Positions 30,025 through 41,198 are shown, counted from the first letter of the stretch. The stretch is 64,000 nt of DNA from Bisbaumannia sp015645095 (GCA_036871055.1 CP141893.1:3596001-3660000); one strand, 5' to 3'. The notes: generated by a model not told the origin, from the letters alone. Numbers and translations: made by a program.

Positions 30025-31179
30025 ATGCCCGAGCTACCCCGCGATTCGGTCGGCCTGGTCACCCCGCAGACCGCGCACTTCGATGCGCCTCTCGAGCTGG
30101 CCTGCGGCCGCACCCTGCCCAGCTATGAACTGGTCTACGAGACTTACGGCGAACTCAATGCCGAACGCAGCAATGCGGTGCTGATCTGTCACGCCCTCTC
30201 CGGCCACCATCATGCCGCCGGCTACCACAGCCCCGACGACCGCAAGCCCGGCTGGTGGGATGCGCATATCGGCCCCGGCAAGAGCATCGACACCGAGCGC
30301 TTCTTCGTCGTCTCCCTGAACAACCTGGGTGGCTGCCACGGCAGCACCGGGCCGCTGAGTCACAATCCGGCCACCGGCCGCCAGTGGGGCCCCGACTTCC
30401 CGATGATGACGGTCACCGACTGGGTGCACAGCCAGGCGCGCCTGGCCGACCGCCTGGGCATCCAGCGCTTCGCCGCGGTGATCGGTGGCAGCCTGGGCGG
30501 CATGCAGGTGCTGCAGTGGAGCCTCAACTACCCGGAACGGGTGGCCAATGCCGCGGTGATCGCCGCCACCCCCAAGCTCTCGGCCCAGAACATCGCCTTC
30601 AACGAGGTGGCCCGCCAGGCGATCCGCTCCGATCCCGACTTCCATGACGGCCGGTATGCCGAGCACGACACCCTCCCCCGGCGCGGCCTCAAGCTGGCCA
30701 GGATGGTGGGGCATATCACCTACCTCTCCGAAGACGCCATGGGCAGCAAGTTCGGCCGCGACCTGCGCAGCGACGACTTCAACTTCGGCTACGACGTGGA
30801 GTTCCAGGTGGAGTCCTACTTGCGCTACCAGGGCGATACCTTCTCCAACAGCTTCGATGCCAACACCTACCTGTTGATGACCAAGGCGCTGGACTACTTC
30901 GACCCGGCGGCGCTGCATGGCGGCGACCTGGCCGCGGCCCTGGCCCCGGCCACTTGCCCCTTCCTGGTGGTGAGCTTCTCCACCGACTGGCGCTTCCCGC
31001 CGTCACGCTCCCGGGAACTGGTGGATGCCCTGATCCGCGCCGGCAAATCGGTCAGTTTCGCCAATATCGATTCGCCCCATGGCCATGACGCCTTCCTGCT
31101 GCCGGAGCCCCGCTACCAGGCGGTGTTCGCCGGCTTCATGACACGCGTGGCCCGTGACCTGAACCTGGAGGCCCACTGA
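30025..31179 (+). CDS. metX: Homoserine O-acyltransferase MetX
   Basis: Alpha/beta-hydrolase-fold enzyme that acylates homoserine for methionine synthesis. 384 residues. Nucleophile S156 in GGSLGGMQ, acid in FSTDWRFPPSRS (about D321) and His in SPHGHDAFL near 352. CHALSGHHH (55-63) and NLGGCHGSTGP are family blocks. In this lineage MetX may use succinyl-CoA rather than acetyl-CoA; the sequence alone does not decide it for me. Its stop overlaps the metW start (TGATG). Confidence 0.94.
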   Translation: MPELPRDSVGLVTPQTAHFDAPLELACGRTLPSYELVYETYGELNAERSNAVLICHALSGHHHAAGYHSPDDRKPGWWDAHIGPGKSIDTERFFVVSLNNLGGCHGSTGPLSHNPATGRQWGPDFPMMTVTDWVHSQARLADRLGIQRFAAVIGGSLGGMQVLQWSLNYPERVANAAVIAATPKLSAQNIAFNEVARQAIRSDPDFHDGRYAEHDTLPRRGLKLARMVGHITYLSEDAMGSKFGRDLRSDDFNFGYDVEFQVESYLRYQGDTFSNSFDANTYLLMTKALDYFDPAALHGGDLAAALAPATCPFLVVSFSTDWRFPPSRSRELVDALIRAGKSVSFANIDSPHGHDAFLLPEPRYQAVFAGFMTRVARDLNLEAH

Positions 31180-31781
31180 TGCGCGCCGACCTCAAGCTGA
31201 TTCATGGCTGGGTGCCCGAGGGGGCCCGCATTCTCGACCTGGGCTGTGGCGACGGTACCCTGCTGGCGTCCCTGGCCCGGGACAAGAAGGTCACCGGCTA
31301 TGGCCTGGAGATCGACCCCGATGGCATCACCGCCTGCATCGAGAAGGGCGTCAACGTCATCGAGCAGAACCTCGACGAGGGGCTGGCCAACTTCGACGAT
31401 GATGCCTGCGACCTGGTGATCATGACCCAGGCCCTCCAGGCCCTGCGCCGCCCCGACCTGATGCTCGACGAGATGCTGCGGGTGGCCGGGGAGTGCATCA
31501 TCACCTTCCCCAACTTCGCCTACTGGCGGCATCGTCTCTACCTGGGCTTCAAGGGCTATATGCCGGTCTCCAAGTCGCTGCCCCACGCCTGGTACGACAC
31601 CCCCAACATCCACCTCTCGACCTTCAACGACTTTGAACGCCTGTGCCGCGACAAGGGTCTGATCATCAGCGACCGTGCGGTGGGCAACGGCGACCACGAA
31701 GGGCACTGGACCTCGCGACTGTGGCCTAACCTGTGTGGAGAGACCGCCATCTTCCGGGTCAGCCGGGGCCCCGGCGGTTAA
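31179..31781 (+). CDS. metW: Methionine biosynthesis protein MetW
   Basis: Class I SAM-fold protein of 200 residues with ILDLGCGDGTLLASL at 18-32, the cofactor-binding loop. MetW partners MetX and is needed for its full activity in several Proteobacteria. ATG overlaps the metX stop by one base, so expression is coupled. Confidence 0.94.
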   Translation: MRADLKLIHGWVPEGARILDLGCGDGTLLASLARDKKVTGYGLEIDPDGITACIEKGVNVIEQNLDEGLANFDDDACDLVIMTQALQALRRPDLMLDEMLRVAGECIITFPNFAYWRHRLYLGFKGYMPVSKSLPHAWYDTPNIHLSTFNDFERLCRDKGLIISDRAVGNGDHEGHWTSRLWPNLCGETAIFRVSRGPGG

Positions 31782-31808
31782 GCCGAAGACCAGACAAGAG
31801 GACAACTC

Positions 31809-32264
31809 ATGAAGGCCAAGAGACTCGGCGCCTGGATCGTCGCCAGCCTGCTGCTGTGGCTAGGAGCCAGCGCCGCCCAGGCCCAGCAGTTCGAACGGGT
31901 CGGCAACTACCAGATCCACTACAACGCCATCAACACCAGCTTCCTGACGCCGGAGGTGGCCGCGGCCCACAATATCCAGCGCAGCCAGGTCATGGCGCTG
32001 CTCAATGTCAGCGTGCTCGAGGAACAGGAGGACGGCACCACCCGCCCGGTGAACGCCTGGGTCAATGGCCGGGTCAGCAACCTGGCCGGCCAGCTGCAGA
32101 ACCTGTCGTTCCGCACCGTGCGCGACGGCGAGGCGATCTACCACCTGGCCACCTTCCGCATCCAGGAGGACGAGCCGATGCGCTTCGAGCTCGAGGTCAG
32201 CTACGATCGCAACGCCGACCCCGCCCAGGTGGGTTTCATGCAACGCTTCTATATCGATCGCTGA
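31809..32264 (+). CDS. DUF4426 periplasmic protein
   Basis: 151 residues with a signal peptide (AWIVASLLLWLGASAAQA, cut probably after AQA at about 26). The mature part begins QQFERVGNYQIHYNAINTSF, the DUF4426 pattern with FLTPEVA and YDRNADPAQVGFMQRFY. Unknown function; usually found next to metX-metW in Pseudomonas and relatives, as here. Its stop TGA overlaps the ATG of the next gene. Confidence 0.9.
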   Translation: MKAKRLGAWIVASLLLWLGASAAQAQQFERVGNYQIHYNAINTSFLTPEVAAAHNIQRSQVMALLNVSVLEEQEDGTTRPVNAWVNGRVSNLAGQLQNLSFRTVRDGEAIYHLATFRIQEDEPMRFELEVSYDRNADPAQVGFMQRFYIDR

Positions 32265-32587
32265 TGACCGCCATCGCCCACCGCTCAGCGCTCGACACCA
32301 CCGGAGCCCTGGGCCTGCGCCTGCCGGACGGCCGTGAGGCCTTCCTGGTGCGGGTGCATGGCCGCATCACCGCCTTCGAGAACCGCTGCCCCCACCAGGG
32401 CATCGGCCTCGACTTCCAGCCCGATGTCTTCCTCGAACCCGGCGGCGAGCTGATCCAGTGCAGCATGCACGGCGCCCTCTTCCTGCCGGAGAACGGCGAG
32501 TGCGTCTTCGGCCCCTGCCAGGGCCGGCAACTAGCGCCGGTGGCGATCCGTATCGACGACAACGGCCAGATCCATCTGGCCGAGTGA
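32264..32587 (+). CDS. Small Rieske [2Fe-2S] protein
   Basis: 107 residues with both Rieske motifs: C42-P-H44 (RCPHQGIGLDF) and C66-S-M-H69 (QCSMHGALFLP), so the cluster ligands are complete. No signal peptide, so cytosolic. Similar in size to NirD or dioxygenase ferredoxins, but no reductase or oxygenase gene is near. The ATG overlaps the DUF4426 stop (TGATG), placing it as the fourth gene of the metX operon, where Pseudomonas usually has rdgB. Confidence 0.87.
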   Translation: MTAIAHRSALDTTGALGLRLPDGREAFLVRVHGRITAFENRCPHQGIGLDFQPDVFLEPGGELIQCSMHGALFLPENGECVFGPCQGRQLAPVAIRIDDNGQIHLAE

Positions 32588-32683
32588 ATCGCGCCTGCCG
32601 CCGAGGCGTCGGAGCGCGGTAGCGGCTTGAGGAGAAGCATAAAGCCTCCCACAGCAGCCTGAGTGGCCACTGGTGCCGGGAGA

Positions 32684-32784
32684 GGCGCTGGTGTTGTGGG
32701 AGTTCGGGTTCCCCAGACGATGGGCGACGCAGTCGCCCTTGGTGACCGCCAAAGCCCTCCGGATCGCCCTTCGGGCGATATCGC
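32684..32784. repeat. Long direct repeat, copy 1
   Basis: About 101 bp starting GGCGCTGGTGTTGTGGGAGT and ending in CGCCCTTCGGGCGATATCGC. It contains two palindromes (GGGCGACGCAGTCGCCC and ATCGCCCTTCGGGCGAT). Copy 2 lies 150 bp on. The whole 32588-32994 gap is repeat material without a gene. Confidence 0.85.
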
Positions 32785-32833
32785 GCGGAATCCGCGCTCC
32801 CACCATAGGTTGGGCGGTCTCTAGCACGGGTAG

Positions 32834-32936
32834 GGGCGCTGGTGTTGTGGGAGTTCGGGTTCCCCGGACGATTGGGCGACGCAGTCGCCCTTGGTGACCG
32901 CCAAAGTTTTCCGGATCGCCCTTCGGGCGATTTCGC
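32834..32936. repeat. Long direct repeat, copy 2
   Basis: Nearly identical to 32684-32784, differing by a few substitutions and one or two inserted bases. Separated by TCCGCGCTCCCACCATAGG, itself like the REP outer stem (CTCCCAC/GTGGGAG). Confidence 0.85.
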
Positions 32937-32994
32937 CGAGACGTCAGATCAGCGGAACCGGGACGCCGGACCGCCGCGCTCCCAAGGGATATCG

Positions 32995-33723
32995 CTAGCT
33001 CAGATAAACCGGCAGCCGCCTGGCCAGGCGAATGTCCCGGGGCACCCCGGCCTCGGTGACCACCTCGCAGCCATAGGCCAGTACCTCGACCCCCGCCTCG
33101 GCGACCCGCTTCAGGGTCTCGGCATAGCGCGGGTCGAGGTGCGCCGCCGGGGCCACCGAGGGAATGGCGGTGTGGGCCACGCAGAACAGCAGCACCGCCC
33201 GATGCCCCTCCGCAGCCAGGCCCGCCAGCACCTCCAGGTGCTTGCGGCCCCGCTCGCTGACCGCGTCGGGGAAGTAGCCGCCGCCATCGGCCTCGCGCAG
33301 GGTCACCTGCTTGACCTCCACATAGGTCAGTGCCCCCTGGTCATCGCTCAGGCGAAAATCGAGGCGCGCCCCCTCCACCCGCGCCTCCCGCTTGAGCTCG
33401 GCGAAGCCGGCCAGCTCAGCGACCACCCCCTCGCGCAGCGCCGCCTCGACGATGCCATTGGCCCGCCCGGTATGCACCGAGGCGAAGGCAGTGTCGCCCT
33501 CCGGCTGGGGCAGCTCGATCAGTTCCCAGGTCCAGGCCAGCTTGCGCTTGGGGTTGTCGCTGGCGGCCAGCCAGACCCGGCAGCCCGGCACGTTCACCGC
33601 GCGCATGGAGCCAGTATTGGGGCAGTGGGCCACCACCAGGGAGCCATCGGCCAGCTCCACGTCGGCCAGGAAGCGCTTGTAGCGCCGGCGCAGGAGGCCA
33701 GGCGTCAGGGTGGGATACGTCAT
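32995..33723 (-). CDS. sfsA: Sugar fermentation stimulation protein SfsA
   Basis: 242 residues from ATG 33723 (MTYPTLTPGLLRRRYKRFLADV), close to the 234 of E. coli SfsA. Family blocks: HCPNTGSM, DNPKRKLAWTWEL, ARLDFRLSDD, YVEVKQVTL, GYFPDAVSERGRKHL. The fold is nuclease-like and DNA binding has been reported; the true role is unclear. An upstream in-frame ATG at 33798 overlaps the stop of the aminotransferase gene (ATGA) and would add 25 residues by coupling; either start is possible. Confidence 0.9.
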   Translation of the reverse strand: MTYPTLTPGLLRRRYKRFLADVELADGSLVVAHCPNTGSMRAVNVPGCRVWLAASDNPKRKLAWTWELIELPQPEGDTAFASVHTGRANGIVEAALREGVVAELAGFAELKREARVEGARLDFRLSDDQGALTYVEVKQVTLREADGGGYFPDAVSERGRKHLEVLAGLAAEGHRAVLLFCVAHTAIPSVAPAAHLDPRYAETLKRVAEAGVEVLAYGCEVVTEAGVPRDIRLARRLPVYLS

Positions 33724-33794
33724 CACAGCCGCGCCGGGAAGCGTGGCTTGTAACGTCGACTCGGGCTGCCCGGGGTCAGGGGCGAAATCGCTCA

Positions 33795-34955
33795 TCATAA
33801 TCGCGCCAGGAAGCGTTCGAGGCGACTCAGGGCCTCCTCCAGGCGCGCCACCGAGGTGGTGAAGGCGATGCGCACATGGTGCTCGCCGCCGCGTACCGCG
33901 AAATCGATGCCCGGGGTGATGGCGACGTTCTCCTCCTCCAGCAGGCGCCGGCAGAAGGCCTGGCTGTCGCGGCTGTAGCGGGAAATATCCAGCCACACAT
34001 AGAAGGCTCCCTGGGGCGGCAGCGAGGGGGCCAGGTCGAGGCGCGCCAGCCCCGCCAGCAGGGCGTCGCGGCGCCGCTCCAGCTCCCGGCGGCGCCCCTC
34101 CAGCTCATCGAGGCAGGCCGGGGTGAAGGCCGCCAGGGCGGCGTGCTGGGCCGGGGTGGAGGCGGCCAGGAAGACGTTCTGGGCCAGCCGCGTCAGGGGC
34201 TCCACCGCCGCCTCCGGTGCCAGCAGCCAGCCCAGGCGCCAGCCGGTCATGCCGAAATACTTGGAGAAGCTGTTGACCACGAAGGCCTCGGGGGCCAACG
34301 CCGCCGCCGAGACCGGCTCGACCCCATAGGTCAGCCCCTGGTAGATCTCGTCCACCAGCAGGGCCCCGCCACGCTCGTCGACTGCCGCGGCCACCGCCGC
34401 CAACTGGTCGGCATCGAGCATATGGCCGGTGGGATTGGAAGGCGTCGCCAGCATCGCCAGGCGCGTGGTGTCGCGCCAGTGACGGGCCACCAGCGCGGCA
34501 TCCAGCTGCCAGCCGCTCGCCGGCCCCACCGGCACGGTATCCAGCTCGGCCTCGGCCAGGGCCATGAAGTGGCGATTGCAGGGGTAGGTGGGATCGGCCA
34601 TCAACACCCGGTCGCCGCGCTGCACCAGCAACTGGCTAGCCAGCAGCAGGGCCCCGGAGGCGCCGGGGGTGACCAGGATACGCGCCGGGTCGACCTCGGC
34701 CCCGAAATGCTGGGCATAGTGGCCGGCGATAGCCTCGCGCAGCGCCGGCAGGCCCGCCGCCGGCGTATAGCGCGTCTGCCCCGCGGCCAGGGCCTGCTGC
34801 CCCGCCGCCACCACCGCCTCCGGAGTGGCGAAATCGGGCTCGCCGACTTCCAGGTGAATCACATCATGACCGGCGGCTTCCCGGCCCTGGGCCACCTCCA
34901 GCAAGCTCATCACCCGGAAGGGCTCGACGCGATCCAGCCGCGCGCTCCAACTCAT
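33795..34955 (-). CDS. Pyridoxal phosphate-dependent aminotransferase (class I/II)
   Basis: 386 residues, fold type I. Blocks: VIHLEVGEPDF, YTPAAGLPALREAI, ATPSNPTGHML, VDEIYQGLTYG, and the PLP lysine in NSFSKYFGMTGWRLGW (about K235). The C-terminal R in HHVRIAFT binds the carboxylate. Resembles the alanine/aspartate aminotransferase group adjacent to sfsA and dksA in Pseudomonas. Substrate not assigned. Overlaps or is close to sfsA downstream. Confidence 0.88.
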   Translation of the reverse strand: MSWSARLDRVEPFRVMSLLEVAQGREAAGHDVIHLEVGEPDFATPEAVVAAGQQALAAGQTRYTPAAGLPALREAIAGHYAQHFGAEVDPARILVTPGASGALLLASQLLVQRGDRVLMADPTYPCNRHFMALAEAELDTVPVGPASGWQLDAALVARHWRDTTRLAMLATPSNPTGHMLDADQLAAVAAAVDERGGALLVDEIYQGLTYGVEPVSAAALAPEAFVVNSFSKYFGMTGWRLGWLLAPEAAVEPLTRLAQNVFLAASTPAQHAALAAFTPACLDELEGRRRELERRRDALLAGLARLDLAPSLPPQGAFYVWLDISRYSRDSQAFCRRLLEEENVAITPGIDFAVRGGEHHVRIAFTTSVARLEEALSRLERFLARL

Positions 34956-35192
34956 GCGTTACTCTCCTTCAACGGCCGCGATCGGCCTCTCGATGACTCG
35001 CTATGGCACCTCTGACGGGGGCCAGGGTCCAATGGAATTGTAACCGGCTGTGGTATCGGCCGGCACCTCCAGATCATGTGACAGTTGCAATGCGGGCGTT
35101 TTTTCGCTAAATAAGCAAGGCTTTGGGCCGGCAGTAGTGCGCCTGCCCGACCGGGCATCGGCCCCAGTCACTCGAGTAATGAGGCAGCCCCC

Positions 35193-35630
35193 ATGCCAGT
35201 AGCAGCACAAAAGACGGAAGCGCCAAAGAAATTCACCCCGTACGAAGCGGCAGCGGGTGAAGAGTACATGAACGAAAAGCAGCTGGAGCACTTCCGACAG
35301 ATCCTGCTCGACTGGAAACAGGAGCTCATGGAAGAAGTGGACCGCACCGTGCGTCACCTGCAGGAAGACGCCAACAACTATGCGGACCCGGCGGATCGTG
35401 CCACCCAGGAAGAGGGTTTCAGCCTCGAGCTGCGAACCCGCGACCGGGAGCGCAAGCTGCTCAAGAAGATCAACGAGACCATCGAGAAGATCGACGAGGA
35501 CGATTACGGCTTCTGCGAGGCCTGCGGCGTCGAGATCGGCATTCGTCGCCTCGAGGCACGCCCCACCGCCACCCTCTGCGTGGACTGCAAGACCCTGGCC
35601 GAGCTCAAGGAAAAGCAGCTCGGCGGCTAA
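35193..35630 (+). CDS. dksA: RNA polymerase-binding transcription factor DksA
   Basis: Works with ppGpp in the secondary channel of RNA polymerase to repress rRNA and activate biosynthesis promoters. 145 residues. Coiled-coil tip D65-P-A-D68-R-A70 (the D-x-x-D-x-A motif) is intact, and the zinc finger cysteines are C108, C111, C129 and C132. So it is a canonical zinc DksA. The 237-bp gap upstream should contain its promoter. Confidence 0.97.
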   Translation: MPVAAQKTEAPKKFTPYEAAAGEEYMNEKQLEHFRQILLDWKQELMEEVDRTVRHLQEDANNYADPADRATQEEGFSLELRTRDRERKLLKKINETIEKIDEDDYGFCEACGVEIGIRRLEARPTATLCVDCKTLAELKEKQLGG

Positions 35631-35649
35631 GCGCCAGACGCGATGCAGT

Positions 35650-35675
35650 TAACGGGCACCCTCGGGTGCCCGTTT
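35650..35675 (+). terminator. Terminator after dksA
   Basis: AACGGGCACC / GGGTGCCCGTTT with a CTC loop; sits between dksA and gluQ, as in E. coli. Confidence 0.85.
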
Positions 35676-35699
35676 GCCTTTCCGCCGACGGAGTCTGCC

Positions 35700-36581
35700 A
35701 TGCCCTCCTATCGAGGCCGCTTCGCCCCGACGCCCTCGGGCCCCCTGCATTTCGGTTCCCTGGTCGCCGCCCTGGGCAGCTACCTGGATGCCCGCCGGGC
35801 CGGCGGCGCCTGGCTATTGCGCATCGAGGACATCGACCCGCCGCGCTGCCCCGCCGGCGCCAGCGACACCATCCTGCGCCAGCTGGAGGCCTTCGGCCTG
35901 CACTGGGATGGCCCGGTGCATTATCAGAGCGATCGCCACGACGCCTACCAGGCAGCCCTGGCGCGCCTCATCGACCAGGGACTCGCCTACCCCTGCAGCT
36001 GCTCCCGCAAGCAGTGGCGCGATTACCCCGTCTATCCCGGCTGGTGCCGCGACGGGGTACGCGAGCCCGGCAAGCCGGTCGCCTGGCGCCTGCGCAGCGA
36101 CCTGGGCCAGCGCCCGGTGGAGTGGCAGGATCGGCTCTTCGGTAGGCAGTGCTTCGACCCGGCGGCCCTCGGCGACGTGGTGTTACAGCGCAAGGATCGC
36201 CTCTGGGCCTATCAACTCGCCGTGGTGGTGGATGACGCCGCCCAGCAGATCAGCGATATCGTGCGCGGCCATGACCTGCTCGACAACACCCCCTGGCAGC
36301 GCCAGCTGCAGGTGGCCCTGGGCCTGCCCGAGCCCCGCTACCTGCATCTGCCGTTGATTCTCGGCGCCGATGGCCAGAAGCTTTCCAAGCAGAACCTGGC
36401 CCCGGCCCTGCCCTGGGAAGGCCCCGAAGTGGGTCGATTGCTGCACCGCGCCCTGCGGGCCCTGGACCAGGCCCCGGAACCGGCCCTGGTCCGCGAACCG
36501 GTGGCGGTGCAGCTGGCCGAGGCGATCCCCCGCTGGTCGGTGGCGCGACTGCGCCCCGAGGCCCAGCGCCAACAGCCCTGA
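35700..36581 (+). CDS. gluQ: Glutamyl-Q tRNA(Asp) synthetase
   Basis: Truncated GluRS paralogue that attaches glutamate to queuosine in tRNA(Asp). 293 residues. RFAPTPSGPLHFGSLVAAL holds the HIGH-like HFGS, SCSRKQW plus YPGWCRDG gives the zinc cysteines, and the KMSKS equivalent is KLSKQN near 222-227. No anticodon-binding domain, as expected. The ATG at 35700 is chosen because the family begins exactly at YRGRFAPTPSG. Directly after dksA. Confidence 0.95.
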   Translation: MPSYRGRFAPTPSGPLHFGSLVAALGSYLDARRAGGAWLLRIEDIDPPRCPAGASDTILRQLEAFGLHWDGPVHYQSDRHDAYQAALARLIDQGLAYPCSCSRKQWRDYPVYPGWCRDGVREPGKPVAWRLRSDLGQRPVEWQDRLFGRQCFDPAALGDVVLQRKDRLWAYQLAVVVDDAAQQISDIVRGHDLLDNTPWQRQLQVALGLPEPRYLHLPLILGADGQKLSKQNLAPALPWEGPEVGRLLHRALRALDQAPEPALVREPVAVQLAEAIPRWSVARLRPEAQRQQP

Positions 36582-36609
36582 CACGGCGCCCACAGGAGAG
36601 AGCCCTTTC

Positions 36610-36789
36610 ATGTACCTGTACCGGCTGATGCTGTTCCTGGTGTTCGGCGGCTACCTGCTCTCGCCGCTGCTGATGAGCGGCTGGGCCTCGCCGGACGGTG
36701 CCTGGTACCGCCCCTTCCTGATCTGGGGCGGCCTGATCGCCCTGTCGCTATGGCTGGAGCAGAAGAGGAAACTGGATGAACGCAGCTGA
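36610..36789 (+). CDS. cbrX: CbrX-like small membrane protein, 59 aa
   Basis: 59 residues, two hydrophobic helices (YRLMLFLVFGGYLLSPLLM and RPFLIWGGLIALSLWLEQ) and a basic tail. CAGGAGAGAG precedes the ATG at 36610. In pseudomonads a small ORF called cbrX lies just before cbrA and their translation is coupled; size, topology and place here match. 18 bp before cbrA. Confidence 0.8.
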   Translation: MYLYRLMLFLVFGGYLLSPLLMSGWASPDGAWYRPFLIWGGLIALSLWLEQKRKLDERS

Positions 36790-36807
36790 TCCCCGCGGGG
36801 GCCGCCC

Positions 36808-39739
36808 ATGAGCGTCGCCCAGCTCTTCCTGCTCGGCACCGGCTACCTGTCGCTGCTGTTCCTGGCCGCCCTGGCGGTGGAGCGGGGCTGGGTGCCGATC
36901 CGCATCGTCCGCCACCCCGCCGTCTACACCCTGGCGCTCGGGGTCTATGCCAGCGCCTGGGCCATCTACGGCAGCCTGGAGCTGGCCAGCGAGGCGGGCT
37001 ATGGCTACCTGGCCTACTACCTGGGGCCCGCCGGGGCCTTCCTGCTCGCCTCGGTGCTGCTGGTACCGATCCAGCGCCTGACCCGCACCTACCAGCTGTC
37101 GTCCCTGGCCGATCTCTTCGCCTTCCGCTTCCGCTCCCGCTGGGTGGGTACCCTGATCACCCTGGTCAGCCTGCTGGCGGTACTGCCGCTGCTGGCCCTG
37201 CAGATCCAGACCCTGGGCGATGTCACCCAGGTGCTCACCGGCACCGACTCCCCGGCGGTGATGGCGCTGGCCTTCAGCGCGGTGATCGCGCTCTTCGCGA
37301 TCCTCTTCGGCGCCCGCCACACCCGGCTGCATGCCCGCCACGACACCCTGCTGGCGGTGATCGCCCTGGAATCCCTGGTCAAGCTGCTGGCCATGCTGGC
37401 CCTGGGCGCCTTCGCCCTGTTCGCCATCTTCGAGGGGCCGGCCAGCGTCCAGGCCTGGCTGGCGGGGCCCGGCGCCGAGCTCCAGGCCGACGTCAACCGA
37501 CTCGACCCGGGACAGTGGCGCACCCTGCTGCTGCTGTTCTTCGCCGCCGCCTTCCTGATGCCCCACCTCTTCCACATGGCCTTCGCCGAGACCCTCTCCC
37601 GGCGCACCCTGCAGCAGGCCAGCTGGAGCCTGCCCCTCTACCTGCTGCTGCTGGCCCTGCCGGTACCGCTGATCCTGTGGGGTGCCCAGCGTGTCGGCGC
37701 CGACAGCGCGGCACTGGGCGCCGCCTACCTGGCCTATGGGCTCTCGGCCTCACCCTGGATCCAGGGCCTGGTGTTTATCGCCGGCCTGGCCGCCGCCAGC
37801 GGGACCCTGATCCTGATCGCCCTGGCCCTCTCCGGGATGATGCTCAACCACTGGGTGCTGGTGGCCCACTCCCCGATCCACCAGCCCGACCTCTACCACT
37901 GGCTGCGCTGGCTGCGCCGGGCATTGATCGCCGCGGTGATCTTCGGCGGCTGGCTCTTCTACCGCATCGTCGGCATCCACCACGACCTGATGACCCTGGG
38001 CATCGTCGCCTTCGTCGGCATGGCCCAGTGCCTGCCCGGCATCCTGGCGGTGCTCTACTGGCCCGGCGCCAACCGCAAGGGCATGGTCAGCGGCCTGGCG
38101 GCGGGCGTGGCGATCTGGCTGCTGGGCATGTGGCTACCGCTGCTCACCGGCATGGAACCGCTGATCCTGCTGCCGCCGGGGCTAGAACCGCTGGCCGATG
38201 AGCCCGACTGGTATGTGGTGACCCTGGTCTCCCTGGCCGCCAATATCCTCACCTTTATCCTGGTCTCGCTGCTGACCCGCACCTCCGAGGGCGAACGGGC
38301 CGCCGCCGAGGCCTGCTCGGTGGACGCGGTGATCCGTCCCAAGCGCCTGCCCCTGGACGCCCGCAACGGCGAGGAATTCATCCAGCGCCTGGTGCCGGTG
38401 CTCGGCGAGGAGGTCGCCCGTCGCGAAGTGGAGCGCGCCCTGGAGGCGCTGCGCATCTCTCCCCAGGAGGGGCGCCCCTACGCCCTGCGCCGCCTGCGTG
38501 ACCGCCTGCAGGCCAACCTCTCCGGGCTGATGGGCCCCTCGGTGGCCCAGGACATCGTCGACAGCTACCTGCCCTACCGCCGCGGCGCCCAGGAACCCAC
38601 CGACGATATCCACTTCGTCGAGAGCCGCCTGGAGGCCTATCGCTCGCGGCTCACCGGCCTGGCCCGGGAGCTCGACGGCCTGCGTCGCTACCACCGGCGC
38701 ATCCTCACCCGGCTGCCGGTGGGGCTCTGCGCCTTCGGCGTCGATGACGAACTGCTGATGTGGAACGACGCCCTGGCCGAGCTCTCCGGTATCGACGGCG
38801 CCAGCGTGGTGGGCTCGCGGCGCACCGACCTGCCCGCCCCCTGGGGCGAACTGCTGGGCCGCATGTTCGATGAGCGCCACGACCACCTCTACAAGCAGGA
38901 GGTGCCCCTGGCCGACGGCGTGCGCTACCTCTCCCTGCGCCGCGCCGAGCTGCAGGCCGACGACGCGGTGCGTGGCGGCACCGTGATCCTGGTGGAGGAT
39001 CACAGCGAGATGAAGTGGCTGGAGGACGAGCTGGTCCACGCCGCCCGCCTCGCCTCCATCGGCCAGCTGGCCGCCGGGGTCGCCCACGAGATCGGCAACC
39101 CCATCACCGGCATCTCCTCGCTGGCCCAGAACCTGCGCTACGACACCGACGACCCCCAGTTGCTGGAGACCGCGGAACAGATCCAGCAGCTCACCGACCG
39201 GGTCTCGCGCATCGTCTCTTCCCTGGTGGGTTTCGCCCATGGCGGCCGCCACGTCCAGGGCCAGGCCTTCGCGCCCCTCTCCCTGCACCAGGTGGTGGAG
39301 GATGCCCTGCACTTGATCCACCTGGCCCGCTCGGGTCAGGATGTTACCTATCGAAACCTCTGCCCCGAGGCATACCACATCGAGGGCGATGCCCAGCGCC
39401 TGGTGCAGGTCTTCATCAACCTGCTCAACAACGCCCGGGACGCCAGCCCCGACGGCGGCGAAGTGGTGATCGAGGCGAGCCGCGAAGGTAACGGCGTCTG
39501 TGTTACCGTTACCGATGAGGGCCGAGGCATCGACGCCAGCATTCGCGACCACCTCTTCGAGCCCTTTACCACCACCAAGGCGCCCGGCGAGGGCACGGGG
39601 CTCGGCCTGCCACTGGTCTACAGCATCATCGCCGAGCACCATGGGCAGATCCATATCGAGTCTCCCCCCGCGGAGCGAGAACGCGGCACCCGCATCCTGA
39701 TGTGGCTGCCCACCAACCGAGAGGACGGCAATCCCCCCC

Positions 39740-39762
<23 letters not shown>
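36808..39762 (+). CDS. cbrA: Sensor histidine kinase CbrA with SLC5/SSS transporter domain
   Basis: 984 residues. The N-terminal 500 or so residues form about 13 membrane helices of the sodium/solute symporter fold (starts AQLFLLGTGYLSLLFLAALA). A linker and a PAS-like segment (about 630-740: GLCAFGVDDELLMWNDALAE) follow, then the kinase: H-box SIGQLAAGVAHEIGNPITG with H760, N-box NLLNNARDAS and G-boxes DEGRGID and GEGTGLGLPL. CbrA senses carbon/nitrogen state (histidine uptake has been shown in Pseudomonas) and phosphorylates CbrB, whose gene overlaps by 23 bp. Confidence 0.95.
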
Positions 39763-41134
<1,372 letters not shown>

Positions 41135-41163
41135 GCGCCGCCCAGGCAACCCGACCATGGTCT

Positions 41164-41198
41164 AAGCGCCCGTCGAGCCCTCCTCGACGGGCGTTTTT
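41164..41198 (+). terminator. Terminator of cbrB
   Basis: AAGCGCCCGTCGAG / CTCGACGGGCGTTTTT hairpin with a CCCTC loop and five T. Separates cbrAB from the RNA gene. Confidence 0.9.
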
